A model generated the notes under the pieces. It was not told the origin of the DNA. It searched no databases and was given only the letters and a program-made list of their open reading frames with translations. From JAIBCM01 sp041395165 (lineage in GTDB: Bacteria; Verrucomicrobiota; Verrucomicrobiia; JADLBR01; JAIBCM01), in NCBI GenBank assembly GCA_041395165.1, contig JAWLBA010000002.1, positions 62,001 to 126,000 on the forward strand: a stretch of 64,000 nt of DNA, in the 5' to 3' direction. Within the stretch, counting starts at the first letter, position 1. Each line of letters opens with the position of its first letter. Position numbers and translations under genes: made by a program. Positions 33,726 to 42,895 of this stretch are shown here, piece after piece.

Positions 33726-35186
33726 GTGAATAAGAAACCCTCACGAGTTACGATTGCAAGCAGTGTTGTATTGACATTGATTTTTGCTGGGGTGTTAGTG
33801 ACGGCAATTAACTACTTGTCTTATCGTCATTATCGTTCGTTTGACTTTTCGGACTCGCAATATTTTACTCTTTCCGAGAAAACGATAAATTTTTTGCAAC
33901 ACTTGGAAGAGCCGGTAACGATTTATTTATTTTTTAATCCAGAACATCCGCTTTACAGCCGTGTAGAGCCCTTGTTGCGTCGTTATCGTGATGAGGGAGG
34001 GAGTAAAATAGTTTACGAGTTGATCGATCCTTATCGCGATGCGGTGAAGGCGCAAACATTGAGCGCGAAATATCGTTTAGGTGAGCAAGACAATGTAGTA
34101 ATTTTGGATTATCAAGGGCGAAGTAAATTTGTTGACGCTAGTGAGATGGCGGAAATGGAGACGCCATCGCCCTTTGGTGATCAGACGGAGCGGGTAAAAT
34201 CGTTTAAGGCGGAGGAGGCGATTACCTCTGCGCTGGTGAGTTTGGTGCAAGAGAAGCCTTCCAAGATTTATTTCACGGCGGGTCATGGAGAGGGTGATGT
34301 CACGTCATTTGATCCCAAGACCGGTTTTTCTGAATTAAATTTGCGTGTGGAACGGGAAAATATGGTAACAACGAATTTGAATTTGTTGTTAAATCCTGTT
34401 TTGCCAAATGATGCAGATGCGATTGTGATTGCGGGTCCTACGACTGCATTTCAAGAAGATGAAGTTGCTGTATTGCGCGATTATTTAAAGCGTAATGGAA
34501 AGTTGTTATTGCTTTTGGAGCCTGGAGTTAAAACGGGTTTGGAGCCTTTGTTGGAAGAATATGGGGTTGTGGTGGACGATGATTACGTGGTTGGGATAGT
34601 GAATGTGTTAGGCGTGCAACGATTGTTAGGTTCGGTGCCGGTGGAAGATTATGGGAATCATCCGATTGTGGAAAAAATGAAATCAGTAACCACGGTGTTA
34701 AATAGTGTTTGTTCGGTGCACGCCAAGCTTAATCAAACGGATTCGGAAAAAAATAATGTGGTGGAACTATTGAAATCGCCAGTAGCTTTTTGGGGTGAGA
34801 GTGATTTTAAACAGGAGTCGGTAAGTTTTGAGGAAGGTAAAGATTATAAGGGGCCGTTGAGCTTAGCTGTGGCGGTTGATACTGGGAAAGTGGGTGAAGA
34901 AAAAGTAGACTTGAGCGGAGTACGTTTGGTTGTGATTGGTTCAACAAGCAGTTTTTCCAATCAACAATTAGTTAGTTTGCCTGGGGTTTTGGATCTTTTT
35001 CTTAATTCTATGAATTGGCTGTTAAAGAAAAATAATTTAATTGGTATTTCGCCAAAAACAGCGAAGGAGTTTAGTTTGGGTTTGACGGATTCTCAGTTGA
35101 TGAGTTTGGCTTTAATCATTGGCTTAGCATTGCCGGTGAGCGTGTTATTGATTGGATTTGGCGTTTGGTGGAGACGTCGCCGTTAA
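33726..35186 (+). CDS. GldG-family ABC auxiliary substrate-binding protein
   Basis: The GTG at 33726, preceded by ggaaagg, gives VNKKPSRVTIASSVVLTLIF; an upstream TTG at 33708 lies inside the permease gene. One TM helix anchors the protein, followed by a periplasmic domain with DFSDSQYFTLSEKTINFLQH, VTIYLFFNPEHPLYSRVEPL, KIYFTAGHGEGDVTSFDPKT and DAIVIAGPTTAFQEDEVAVL, the Gldg/IFT52-like fold. A second TM helix near the C-terminus (LMSLALIIGLALPVSVLLIG) ends in WWRRRR. Length is about 486 residues, typical. It follows the permease directly and precedes the DUF4340 gene by 12 bases. Confidence 0.87.
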   Translation: MNKKPSRVTIASSVVLTLIFAGVLVTAINYLSYRHYRSFDFSDSQYFTLSEKTINFLQHLEEPVTIYLFFNPEHPLYSRVEPLLRRYRDEGGSKIVYELIDPYRDAVKAQTLSAKYRLGEQDNVVILDYQGRSKFVDASEMAEMETPSPFGDQTERVKSFKAEEAITSALVSLVQEKPSKIYFTAGHGEGDVTSFDPKTGFSELNLRVERENMVTTNLNLLLNPVLPNDADAIVIAGPTTAFQEDEVAVLRDYLKRNGKLLLLLEPGVKTGLEPLLEEYGVVVDDDYVVGIVNVLGVQRLLGSVPVEDYGNHPIVEKMKSVTTVLNSVCSVHAKLNQTDSEKNNVVELLKSPVAFWGESDFKQESVSFEEGKDYKGPLSLAVAVDTGKVGEEKVDLSGVRLVVIGSTSSFSNQQLVSLPGVLDLFLNSMNWLLKKNNLIGISPKTAKEFSLGLTDSQLMSLALIIGLALPVSVLLIGFGVWWRRRR

Positions 35187-35198
35187 ACTGAATCGCTG

Positions 35199-37002
35199 AT
35201 GAATTTTAGAACACCTTTATTGTTGGCTTGCCTTTGTTTGGGTGTGGGCGCTTTTATTTTTTTCGGAGAACGCCATTGGCAGTCGACAACGGATCGACAA
35301 ATTCGAGCCAAACGACTTTTTGATATTGTGCCGGATCAAGTCAATCGCATTACCATTCGTCATCCACAAGAGGATGTGAGATTAGAAAAAGTAAAAGGAA
35401 AATGGTGGTTGAAAGAGCCTATTCAATATCCTGCTGATGAAGAAGAGGTGAAAAGTTTTTTGAGTGATTTGGAGTATTTGGAATCGGTGGAAGTTTTTCC
35501 AGTTAAAAATCCAGAAAAAGATTTGGAGCGTTATGGGTTAAAAAACCTCGGTTCGTATTGCGTGCTAACTGGGGAGAGGATCAAATTGAGTTGCGCGTGG
35601 GGAATGAGACGGCGTTGACGAATGCGGTGTATGCTCAAATTCAAAAAGGAAAACCGGAAGTTGGTGTGATTTCTCGCGATTTGGTGGATAAGCTAGCTCG
35701 AAGTCATCAAGCTTGGCGTGATCATCAGGTGTTGGATTTTGAACCGGCTCGAGTGACGAAAGTGATTTTACGCGATACTATGCAAGAAATTGAGTTGCAG
35801 AAAAATAAAAAAGGTTGGGATATCATGAGGCCTCTTTATGCGCGGGCTTCGGATCAAGAGATGCAAAATTTGTTGCAAACTTTACGGAATTTAAGAGTTA
35901 AAAATTTTGTTGCGGAAGATAATAGTAATAATTTGTTGCAAGGATTGAATGATCCTGCTGTGCGCGTTCAGCTTTTTTACGATGACAAAAAAGAGCGGGT
36001 GGCTGCTTTACAATTAGGAAAAAATGATCCTGATGATCCGAACGCGGTTTTTGCCAAACAAGGTGGCGGTAAATCAGTGTTTACCATAGAAACAAACGGA
36101 TTGGAGGCGTTGAATTTGTCGACAGAGAATTATCGTGATCGCAAGTTAGCACGTTTTGCGCCGGAGGCTGTGTCACAAATTAAAATTTATCATCAGGACG
36201 CTCTTTTTCAGCAGGCCATTGAAACTAACGGAACTTGGCAATGGAGTGATATGGTTGCTTCATGGCATTTAGCGAACGATCAAGCGATTCAGAGATTTTG
36301 ATGAGGCTGAGCGCTTTGGAAGTTTTTCATTTTGTTTCTGACACTAGTATGGATTTGGAGCGGTATGGATTGCAAACACCGCAGACCAAGATCGAACTTT
36401 TCCTCCATTCTGTTCACGATTCGTCAACAGCACCACAATTAGTTACTTTGGCGTTTGGCAACACGGATCTTCAGGAGACGTTTGCTCGATTGGAACAGGA
36501 GCCTTTTGTGGTTTCTGTGTTACCGCAGCATCTTGACTTTCTTGCTTTGAAGCCTTGGGATTGGAAGGGATTGGTCGTTATGCGAGAGGATCCGAAAAAA
36601 GTCGCGCACTTGGAAATCAAACAAGGTAATCAGCTTTTTTCTTTGCAATGTAATCAAGGAGTTTGGGCGAGCGTGACGGGGGAAAAGGTAGATGAGGTGG
36701 GAGCTGATGCGGTTGTGGGTTTGTTATCGCAACTACAGGTGAAGCAATGGTTGGGGTCGGATTATCTTGGCGGAGGTGATTCGGATTATGAATTGAGCTG
36801 GGCGGGATCTGATGGTAAAGCGCGGAAATTAAAATTGTGGAAGCGAGAAGGTAGAACCATTGGGTTTTTAGAAGGAGTGAGCAATGATTTTTTCGAATTG
36901 GAAACGGGTGATGCAACTTTGCTCATGCAGCCATTGATCATCAATGCTTCTTCAAATATTTCGAACGAAAACTCTAACGTGGTAGAAACGGGTCATCCTT
37001 AA
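35199..37002 (+). CDS. DUF4340 domain protein (two frameshifts)
   Basis: The start gives MNFRTPLLLACLCLGVGAFI, one TM anchor, then IVPDQVNRITIRHPQEDVRL and KVKGKWWLKEPIQYPADEEE, the DUF4340 pattern. Adding one A to the A6 run at 35540-35545 gives YGLKKPRFVLRANWGEDQIE, so the first break is a homopolymer loss. A second break lies near 36270-36300. Later parts repeat the same domain (VTKVILRDTMQEIELQKNKK, then DLERYGLQTPQTKIELFLHS). Repaired length is about 600 residues. DUF4340 genes commonly follow GldG-like genes, and the product is probably the periplasmic partner of that ABC system. Confidence 0.82.
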
Positions 37003-37006
37003 GCTT

Positions 37007-39379
37007 ATGCGCGATCAAGTGAGTTTGGCTCATCGCATGGCGTCTTTTTTTCTGCGTTGGCTGGTGATTTTGGTGGCGTTGGCTTTTATTGGTTTTTGGT
37101 TAGTTTTGTTGGGAGTGCGTCTTTTTGGTGTGCCGCAGTCGCTACAAGTGAAGTTGAAAGAGGAGTTTAATAAGCGTAATCTTCGGCTGGATTATCAAAA
37201 ACTTTATTTAGATAGTCGCGGCAATTTTGTGGTGAGACAGGTTGATCTTTATTCGAAAAAAGATTTTTCTGTGCCCCTTCTTGAGATGAGCCGATTGCGT
37301 TTGAAGGTGGAATGGTTTTCTTGGTGGCGTGGAGAATCGTTTCTCAGCGGGGTAGAAGTTCGAGGCGCGGATGTGGCCTTTCCTTTAAATGCCAAGCAAA
37401 AGATTCTGTTGCATGATGCGGAGGCCAAAGTGCAACTGCGCAATCAAGAAATTCAAATTGATTCTTTTCAGGCCGATCTTTTAAACATGCGAATCGATGT
37501 GGAAGGACAATTGCCATTAGCTAGTTTATTGAAAAAAAATGATAAGAATTTGGCACAGCCTTTTTTGATGGAAAAATTGGTTGAGGTTTGGAAGCAGGTA
37601 AAAAATTGGAGTGGAGAAATTAATAGCCGATCTCCGATTGAGATTCATGTGAAATTAAATTCTGATTCAGTCGATAAAACGATTCGTTATGAGGTGGGTT
37701 TCGAAGGGCGGCAGTTGCGTTGGCACCGGTTGGCGGTTCAATATATTCATTTTAATTTTTTAGTGGACAACAAGGGTTTGGAGATGCCCGCTTTTTATTG
37801 TGAAATTTCTGATGGTGTTATTCGTAGCCAAGCAAGTGTGTCATGGGCGGCGCAGCAAGGTCAGGTGGAGGTTAATTCCTCGGCAAATCCGGCTTTTTTG
37901 GCAGAGTGGTTGCCTGAAAATTGGCGTGAGCGATTGCGTTCCATGACATTTGAGGAGTTGCCCGCAACGCAGGTGAGAGCTGATTTTTCTTGGAAAGACG
38001 GTTTTCACTATAAGTTAACTTCGGATCTGGATTGGAGAAATATATCGTGCAATGGCTCGATGATAAAACGTTTGCAAGTACCAGTGGCATTGGAAAAAGG
38101 AAGATTTTTTGTTCCGGAAGCGATTTTGGAATTGGGTGAAGAAAAAGAGAAAATTAACGTAAAATTAATTTATGAAAAATCGGCTTCACGTTTAGAGGGG
38201 GCCATTGTTGGAAAACTGGATCCCACACGATTAAAGGGTTTTTTTCCAACGAATTTTTTACCTTTTTTTAATTCGTGCCAATTTTCGGAAGGAGCTGATT
38301 TAAATTTTTCTTTGGCTGGAAAGAGTGTGCAAGCAGGCGATTGGCAATTATTGGGTAATCTTCTCGTTCAAAATGCGGTTTACAAAGGGATTGCTTTACG
38401 ACGAATTGAAACGGGGGTGGCGATGGATTTGCAATCACTGGATTTAAAAAATGTTAAGTTAATTCGAAAAGAAGGTGAGGGTCGTGCGGCGAGTGTGCGT
38501 TATGAATTTCAGTCGAAACTTGTTGAGCTTAAGGAAGCGACCTCTGAATTGCAGGTTCAGGAAATGGCGCATCTGTTTGGCGGAAATTTCGAAAAATATT
38601 GCGAACCTTATCGTTTTGAAAAACCACCGCGCGTTTATGTGAGTGGGTTAATTGATTTGGGAGGAGGGGAAAAAACGCAGCTCACGGCTCAAGCAGAAGG
38701 TGGAAAAATGACTTATCCTTTTTTGGGTGTGCTGGTTCCGCCCGATAGGGTAAGGGCAACCTTACTTTTTAGAGGATTGGAGCTTGTACTTTCAAATGTG
38801 GATTGTGATTTGCATGGTGGTCGATTGCGAGGGGGTGCCATTTTTAATTTTGAAAAACCGCAAGCGGAATTTGAGGCTAATATTATTGCAAGTGACATGG
38901 ATTTTGGTTTGGTGATGCAAAACTTTTTTCAGGCGACTAATGTTTCGGGCGCGATGGATGGTAGTTGTCAAATTCGAGGGCGGGTAGGAGATTTGATTTC
39001 GTTGCGAGGTTCGGGCGAGGGAAAAGTAGAGGAAGGTTATTTGATGAGCATTCCTTTTTTAGGAGGGCTATCAGATGTGTTAAATTCGGTGATTCCTGAT
39101 TTTGGTTATGCCAAAGCAAAACAGGCGCGATGCACTTTTACTATTGATAATGGATTTGTGAGAACGGACGATTTACAGGTTAGTAGTTTGGCTTTTAGCC
39201 TGATTGGGAATGGTAATTATAATTTTGTGAAAGACGCTTTGGATATGGATGCGCGCATTAACATCAAAGGGCCAGTTGGCCTTGTTTTATTTCCCGTTAG
39301 TAAGTTGTTTGAATATCATGGAAGTGGAACTTTAGCTAAACCCATTTGGAAACCTAAAATTTTAGGAGAAGATCAATAG
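37007..39379 (+). CDS. AsmA-like/TamB-like envelope protein
   Basis: The 790-residue protein has one N-terminal TM helix (RWLVILVALAFIGFWLVLLG) and a long, beta-rich periplasmic body. The opening NLRLDYQKLYLDSRGNFVVR is the usual AsmA-type start, and the C-terminal 200 residues (GLELVLSNVDCDLHGGRLRG, then FEANIIASDMDFGLVMQNFF, and GAMDGSCQIRGRVGDLISLR, GSGEGKVEEGYLMSIPFLGG) form an AsmA C-terminal domain. AsmA/TamB/YhdP proteins are bridge-like carriers that help move phospholipids to the outer membrane. It starts four bases after the DUF4340 stop, so it is probably part of the same operon. The gene is intact. Confidence 0.8.
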   Translation: MRDQVSLAHRMASFFLRWLVILVALAFIGFWLVLLGVRLFGVPQSLQVKLKEEFNKRNLRLDYQKLYLDSRGNFVVRQVDLYSKKDFSVPLLEMSRLRLKVEWFSWWRGESFLSGVEVRGADVAFPLNAKQKILLHDAEAKVQLRNQEIQIDSFQADLLNMRIDVEGQLPLASLLKKNDKNLAQPFLMEKLVEVWKQVKNWSGEINSRSPIEIHVKLNSDSVDKTIRYEVGFEGRQLRWHRLAVQYIHFNFLVDNKGLEMPAFYCEISDGVIRSQASVSWAAQQGQVEVNSSANPAFLAEWLPENWRERLRSMTFEELPATQVRADFSWKDGFHYKLTSDLDWRNISCNGSMIKRLQVPVALEKGRFFVPEAILELGEEKEKINVKLIYEKSASRLEGAIVGKLDPTRLKGFFPTNFLPFFNSCQFSEGADLNFSLAGKSVQAGDWQLLGNLLVQNAVYKGIALRRIETGVAMDLQSLDLKNVKLIRKEGEGRAASVRYEFQSKLVELKEATSELQVQEMAHLFGGNFEKYCEPYRFEKPPRVYVSGLIDLGGGEKTQLTAQAEGGKMTYPFLGVLVPPDRVRATLLFRGLELVLSNVDCDLHGGRLRGGAIFNFEKPQAEFEANIIASDMDFGLVMQNFFQATNVSGAMDGSCQIRGRVGDLISLRGSGEGKVEEGYLMSIPFLGGLSDVLNSVIPDFGYAKAKQARCTFTIDNGFVRTDDLQVSSLAFSLIGNGNYNFVKDALDMDARINIKGPVGLVLFPVSKLFEYHGSGTLAKPIWKPKILGEDQ

Positions 39380-39429
39380 CTTAAGTGTGGCTTTGAGTAT
39401 GAGTTTATCTTTTTTAAAGGAAAATGATT

Positions 39430-39456
39430 GAATTTATTTAACTAGTAAATAAATTC
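39430..39456. promoter_or_regulatory. Perfect 11-bp hairpin just before the gene at 39463
   Basis: Arms gaatttattta (39430-39440) and taaataaattc (39446-39456) pair perfectly around the loop actag. The hairpin ends six bases before the ATG at 39463, so it would cover the ribosome binding region. It could be an operator, an RNA switch controlling translation, or an AT-rich terminator of the upstream AsmA-like gene (only weak T tract follows). Confidence 0.5.
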
Positions 39457-39462
39457 TTATTT

Positions 39463-40818
39463 ATGTCTAATAACAAATATAATGATCGCTTGGGTGAGGC
39501 TTTAGCTTCTTACGAAAAAAAACCTGAGATTCGCATTCTTAATGGGGAAAAAAAACCTGTAGACACTTTAACTATCGCCAATTTTATGGATGGGAGCGTG
39601 AAGGCATCTGTTCAAATTGGTTTTGAATTAGATGGTATAAAATATTTATTTAATCAAAAAGCGGTTCAAGCTAAAGCCGATCGGCTTAGAAAGGCGGGAG
39701 TTACTGAAGATGATCTTTTTCAAAAAATTCTTGGTGATAAGAGCATGTATAGAGAAATGCCCAAAAACTATTCAGAATTTTACGAAGTTAGGAATGGCAT
39801 GATTTATAGTGCCGGCAAATTTGAGCCTTCAAAGTCAAATGATAAATTTTATGTAGAATATAAAAATCCTGATTTATCGGGCCAATCGAGCATTGAAGTC
39901 GATGTTAAAACTAACAAAGATTCTGTGAAAGTTAATTTGTATGCTGATCCTAAGCGTTCTGGGGTTTTTATTTCGGATGAATTGATTTTAGTCCCTAACT
40001 CAGCAGTTGATAATAATCCAAGAATGGGTCAAACGATTGTAGCCGAAGCAGGAGATTCGGTGAGGGTTTCTTACCAAAAAGATCAACAAACTTATACCAC
40101 TTCAGCAAATGTGCCGATTAAGAAAGTACTACCTGTTCAGTTTATTATTTTAAAAGATGATCAAGGGCGACCCATGGCTACTGAAGCCGATGTGAGACGT
40201 CATTTAGAGTCGGCACAGGAGGCGCTGAATTTGACTCATACGCAGATTCAAAATCTAGCAATTGTTTACTACCAACCACCGGCTGATAGTGGTATTATTG
40301 TTGAAGATGGATTAAATGACATCGAAAGATTAATGATAGCAGATCGGACTAAAGAATATGCGCCACAACCTGGAGTTCGCGTGTTTTTAACGGGTGATGA
40401 CATTGGCACAAATGCTGCTGGCCAGCAAGTCGAAGATCAGGCTTATAGTGAAAGAAAATTTGGAAATCTTCCTGACTATGATGTGGCAAATACAATTTTT
40501 ATCCGAAATAACACAGATCGATTAACGTTGGGGCATGCCTTGGGTCACATTGTTTTTGGTGCATTAAATGAAAAAGATTATAACAGGCTGAAACTTGATG
40601 AGGGTGGCCATAGTTCTGAGTTATTAGATCTTATGGTTTTAGGTACCGCTAAGGGTCGAGAAGACAACATGTTTCATCCAGGCCAATATCTTAATGATGC
40701 TGAGGTTAAAGCGTTTCAAAGTTCACCAGTTTTAACGGATCCTCCATCGATTCGTGAGGCGCCTCGCGAAGTTCAAGCCGCACATCGTGAGGGCCCGCAT
40801 TTTGTTCCTAGACCTTAA
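39463..40818 (+). CDS. Putative zincin-like protein with mutated active site
   Basis: I do not recognise a named family. The 451-residue protein has no clear signal peptide. Residues of about 40-200 are beta-rich with possible Ig-like segments (NFMDGSVKASVQIGFELDGI, IEVDVKTNKDSVKVNLYADP). From about 220 on the pattern resembles metzincin-type peptidases: VLPVQFIILKDDQGRPMATE, a helix with HLESAQEALNLTHTQ, and LTLGHALGHIVFGALNEKDY at residues near 354-373, followed by a third His in GGHSSELLDLMVLG. In zincins the motif is HExxH with a catalytic Glu; here it is HALGH, so proteolysis is probably lost. A pseudo-protease or binding role is inferred. Intact gene, hairpin before the start. Confidence 0.55.
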   Translation: MSNNKYNDRLGEALASYEKKPEIRILNGEKKPVDTLTIANFMDGSVKASVQIGFELDGIKYLFNQKAVQAKADRLRKAGVTEDDLFQKILGDKSMYREMPKNYSEFYEVRNGMIYSAGKFEPSKSNDKFYVEYKNPDLSGQSSIEVDVKTNKDSVKVNLYADPKRSGVFISDELILVPNSAVDNNPRMGQTIVAEAGDSVRVSYQKDQQTYTTSANVPIKKVLPVQFIILKDDQGRPMATEADVRRHLESAQEALNLTHTQIQNLAIVYYQPPADSGIIVEDGLNDIERLMIADRTKEYAPQPGVRVFLTGDDIGTNAAGQQVEDQAYSERKFGNLPDYDVANTIFIRNNTDRLTLGHALGHIVFGALNEKDYNRLKLDEGGHSSELLDLMVLGTAKGREDNMFHPGQYLNDAEVKAFQSSPVLTDPPSIREAPREVQAAHREGPHFVPRP

Positions 40819-42413
40819 TTTTCGGCAGGTAAGTATTTGTAAAGTCGAAATTGATAGATCGCAGTTTGAAATTTCAAAACAGTAGGCACAGCTTTTACGG
40901 TATAAAGTCTCGCGGCCAGGGTGTTGGCGTATTGTTTCAATCTCTTGCCTTGTTTGTCTTCTTCTTCTGGAATGCCAAGAATTTTGAAAGATTGGCTTAA
41001 TATTTGTCGAGGATCGCCTACTACAATCCAGCGCACTTGGCGTTCTTTGAGAATTTTTTCGCTTTCGAGCCAATTGACGCTCGTGAAAAATTGGCTGCTT
41101 GCAACAATTCCAGATAAACTTTCGTGGGAGCTGCTTGCGACGATGGGAGCGCCACTATAGTAAAGTAAGGCGGGTGATTGCCACCAGGGAGCTAAAACGC
41201 CTTCTGAAGTTTTAATTAGTGAGGCGACTTTTTTTAAGTCTTGAAACTCGTGTCGAGTTGATGGGCGCGAGCTGGTGTGAAAAAGATAAGCAATCAAAGG
41301 TATCGAAAGAATCAAAGTGACGCCCCCTTGCCAAAAACGGCCTGGCAAACGAAATAAAAGTGGGATGATAAATAGACTCGTAAAAACAGCCAGCAATCCG
41401 GACCAACGCATTTGCCAAAGTGTGGCGATTAATAAAAACAGGATGATGACACTATTAAGCCAGAAAATTGGTTTGTTTTCGTAAGCATGGTTGCGAATGG
41501 CAAAATAAATGAAAAAAGGCAAAGCCCATATCCAAGCGCCAAACCAAAGAGTGAGGCGAAAAGCATCCAAGCGTTGCAGTTCGCCAATTTGATGAAACCA
41601 ACGTTGTAACGTTTCGGGTTGGGTCGATAAGTTTTGCGTGAAAAAATTGAAAAATGTAAAAAAGTTTTTTCCTTCAAATAAAAAAGCAGTTCCAAGCATC
41701 ATCATTAGGCTTAACCACCAAAAAGGTCGGCTTACCAAGAAGTAAGATTTTTGTTGAATCAATCGAACTATTAAAAAAACTAAAAAAACAAGACCAGGTT
41801 CATACCACGATGTCCAAAGTGCTAGACCCCAAAAAGCGCCAGCGACAATTTGTGTGCTGCGCGATAAAGAACGAGCTAGATTGGCTTCTAAGGTAATAGC
41901 GATTGTGAGACATAAAACAATGAGGCTTTGGTGATCGGGGCGTCCAATATTTTGAGTCCAACTTAAAGCGGGAAACAGGCAATAAGCGAAAAGCGCAGCA
42001 ACGCGAGCTTGGATGGGTAGAAATAATTTGGTCCACCATAGCAAATAAATTAAAAGTCCGATTCCTAATAATGGTGAAATGAGCGCGCCAGCCAAATCTA
42101 AAGCATCTTTTCTCTGTAAAAGATCAAGAAATTTTCCTAAAAAAAGAATTAAATAATCAAGGGGCGCTGTGGTGTGAGAAGAGATGCCGTAGGGATAATT
42201 TTCAAAAGCGTGAAAATGGATAGGTGGCCACGGTTGATCCCACAATAATTTAACACGAAACATGCGCGTGTAGCAGTCGGAGTCTAGAAAGAAAATATTG
42301 CCGTTCATGAGCACTTGATCCGCTTTTTCCAAACGAGCGATGAGGCAGAGTAAAATTAGAAATAAAAAGAAAAAAATTTTTCCAAAAAAATGAAGTGATT
42401 TTGATTGGATCAT
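40815..42413 (-). CDS. STT3-like GT-C membrane glycosyltransferase/oligosaccharyltransferase
   Basis: The 532-residue protein has about 11-13 TM helices and the soluble C-terminal part of STT3/PglB-type GT-C enzymes. Near the N-terminus, after TM1, FFLDSDCYTRMFRVKLLWDQ supplies the DxD-like catalytic acid motif, followed by YPYGISSHTTAPLDYLILFL and IGRPDHQSLIVLCLTIAITL, patterns of the STT3 group. The WWDYG-type motif of true STT3 is not seen; APWWQSPALLYYSGAPIVAS occupies the equivalent place. It could transfer sugar or oligosaccharide from a polyprenyl carrier to protein or another envelope target. Its stop overlaps the end of the convergent zincin-like gene by four bases. Confidence 0.72.
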   Translation of the reverse strand: MIQSKSLHFFGKIFFFLFLILLCLIARLEKADQVLMNGNIFFLDSDCYTRMFRVKLLWDQPWPPIHFHAFENYPYGISSHTTAPLDYLILFLGKFLDLLQRKDALDLAGALISPLLGIGLLIYLLWWTKLFLPIQARVAALFAYCLFPALSWTQNIGRPDHQSLIVLCLTIAITLEANLARSLSRSTQIVAGAFWGLALWTSWYEPGLVFLVFLIVRLIQQKSYFLVSRPFWWLSLMMMLGTAFLFEGKNFFTFFNFFTQNLSTQPETLQRWFHQIGELQRLDAFRLTLWFGAWIWALPFFIYFAIRNHAYENKPIFWLNSVIILFLLIATLWQMRWSGLLAVFTSLFIIPLLFRLPGRFWQGGVTLILSIPLIAYLFHTSSRPSTRHEFQDLKKVASLIKTSEGVLAPWWQSPALLYYSGAPIVASSSHESLSGIVASSQFFTSVNWLESEKILKERQVRWIVVGDPRQILSQSFKILGIPEEEDKQGKRLKQYANTLAARLYTVKAVPTVLKFQTAIYQFRLYKYLPAEN

Positions 42414-42468
42414 GGTTTGGGATTATTTTATGGTGCCGTCCCCGAAAGCACTAGAGGTTGCCTACAAT

Positions 42469-42891
42469 CTAACCGTATTTTTTAGTAAATCGCTTTTTAT
42501 TTTCTTCATCGCCGTCTTCGTCATCTTTTTTAGAGGATTCAGAGGATGCGATTTTGGTTTCGGAAACCGATGAGGAAGGGGGTGGAGAAGGTTGAGAGGG
42601 AGCAGGGCTTCCTTTAGCAGTTTCCACAAAAGCTAGGCGAACATTAGCTAGTGCGTTTTGTAAAACTTCACTTTCTTGAGGAGTGAGATTGCCTTGGGTT
42701 TTGGATTGAATCATTTCGAGTTGATCGATGAAAATGCGAGCCAACTCTAAATTTACTTGTGGCTGTCCACCATCGGGCGTAGGAATGCGCCCTAGTAAAA
42801 AAAGAATATTTTGCGCATGCATTAAAACGAATTCAATAAATCGCGATTGCATTTTGCTAGACGCAGTGGAGGATTTTTGAACTTCAGCCAT
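42469..42891 (-). CDS. DUF1844 domain protein
   Basis: The 140-residue soluble protein has the DUF1844 region at residues of about 15-95: SRFIEFVLMHAQNILFLLGR, then VNLELARIFIDQLEMIQSKT and QGNLTPQESEVLQNALANVR. The C-terminus is a low-complexity Pro/Ser then Asp/Glu/Lys tail (SSKKDDEDGDEENKKRFTKK). DUF1844 is conserved in several phyla including Verrucomicrobia and Planctomycetes, function unknown. It lies four bases downstream of the M16 protease gene on the same strand and is probably in that operon. Confidence 0.85.
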   Translation of the reverse strand: MAEVQKSSTASSKMQSRFIEFVLMHAQNILFLLGRIPTPDGGQPQVNLELARIFIDQLEMIQSKTQGNLTPQESEVLQNALANVRLAFVETAKGSPAPSQPSPPPSSSVSETKIASSESSKKDDEDGDEENKKRFTKKYG

Positions 42892-42895
42892 AAAT

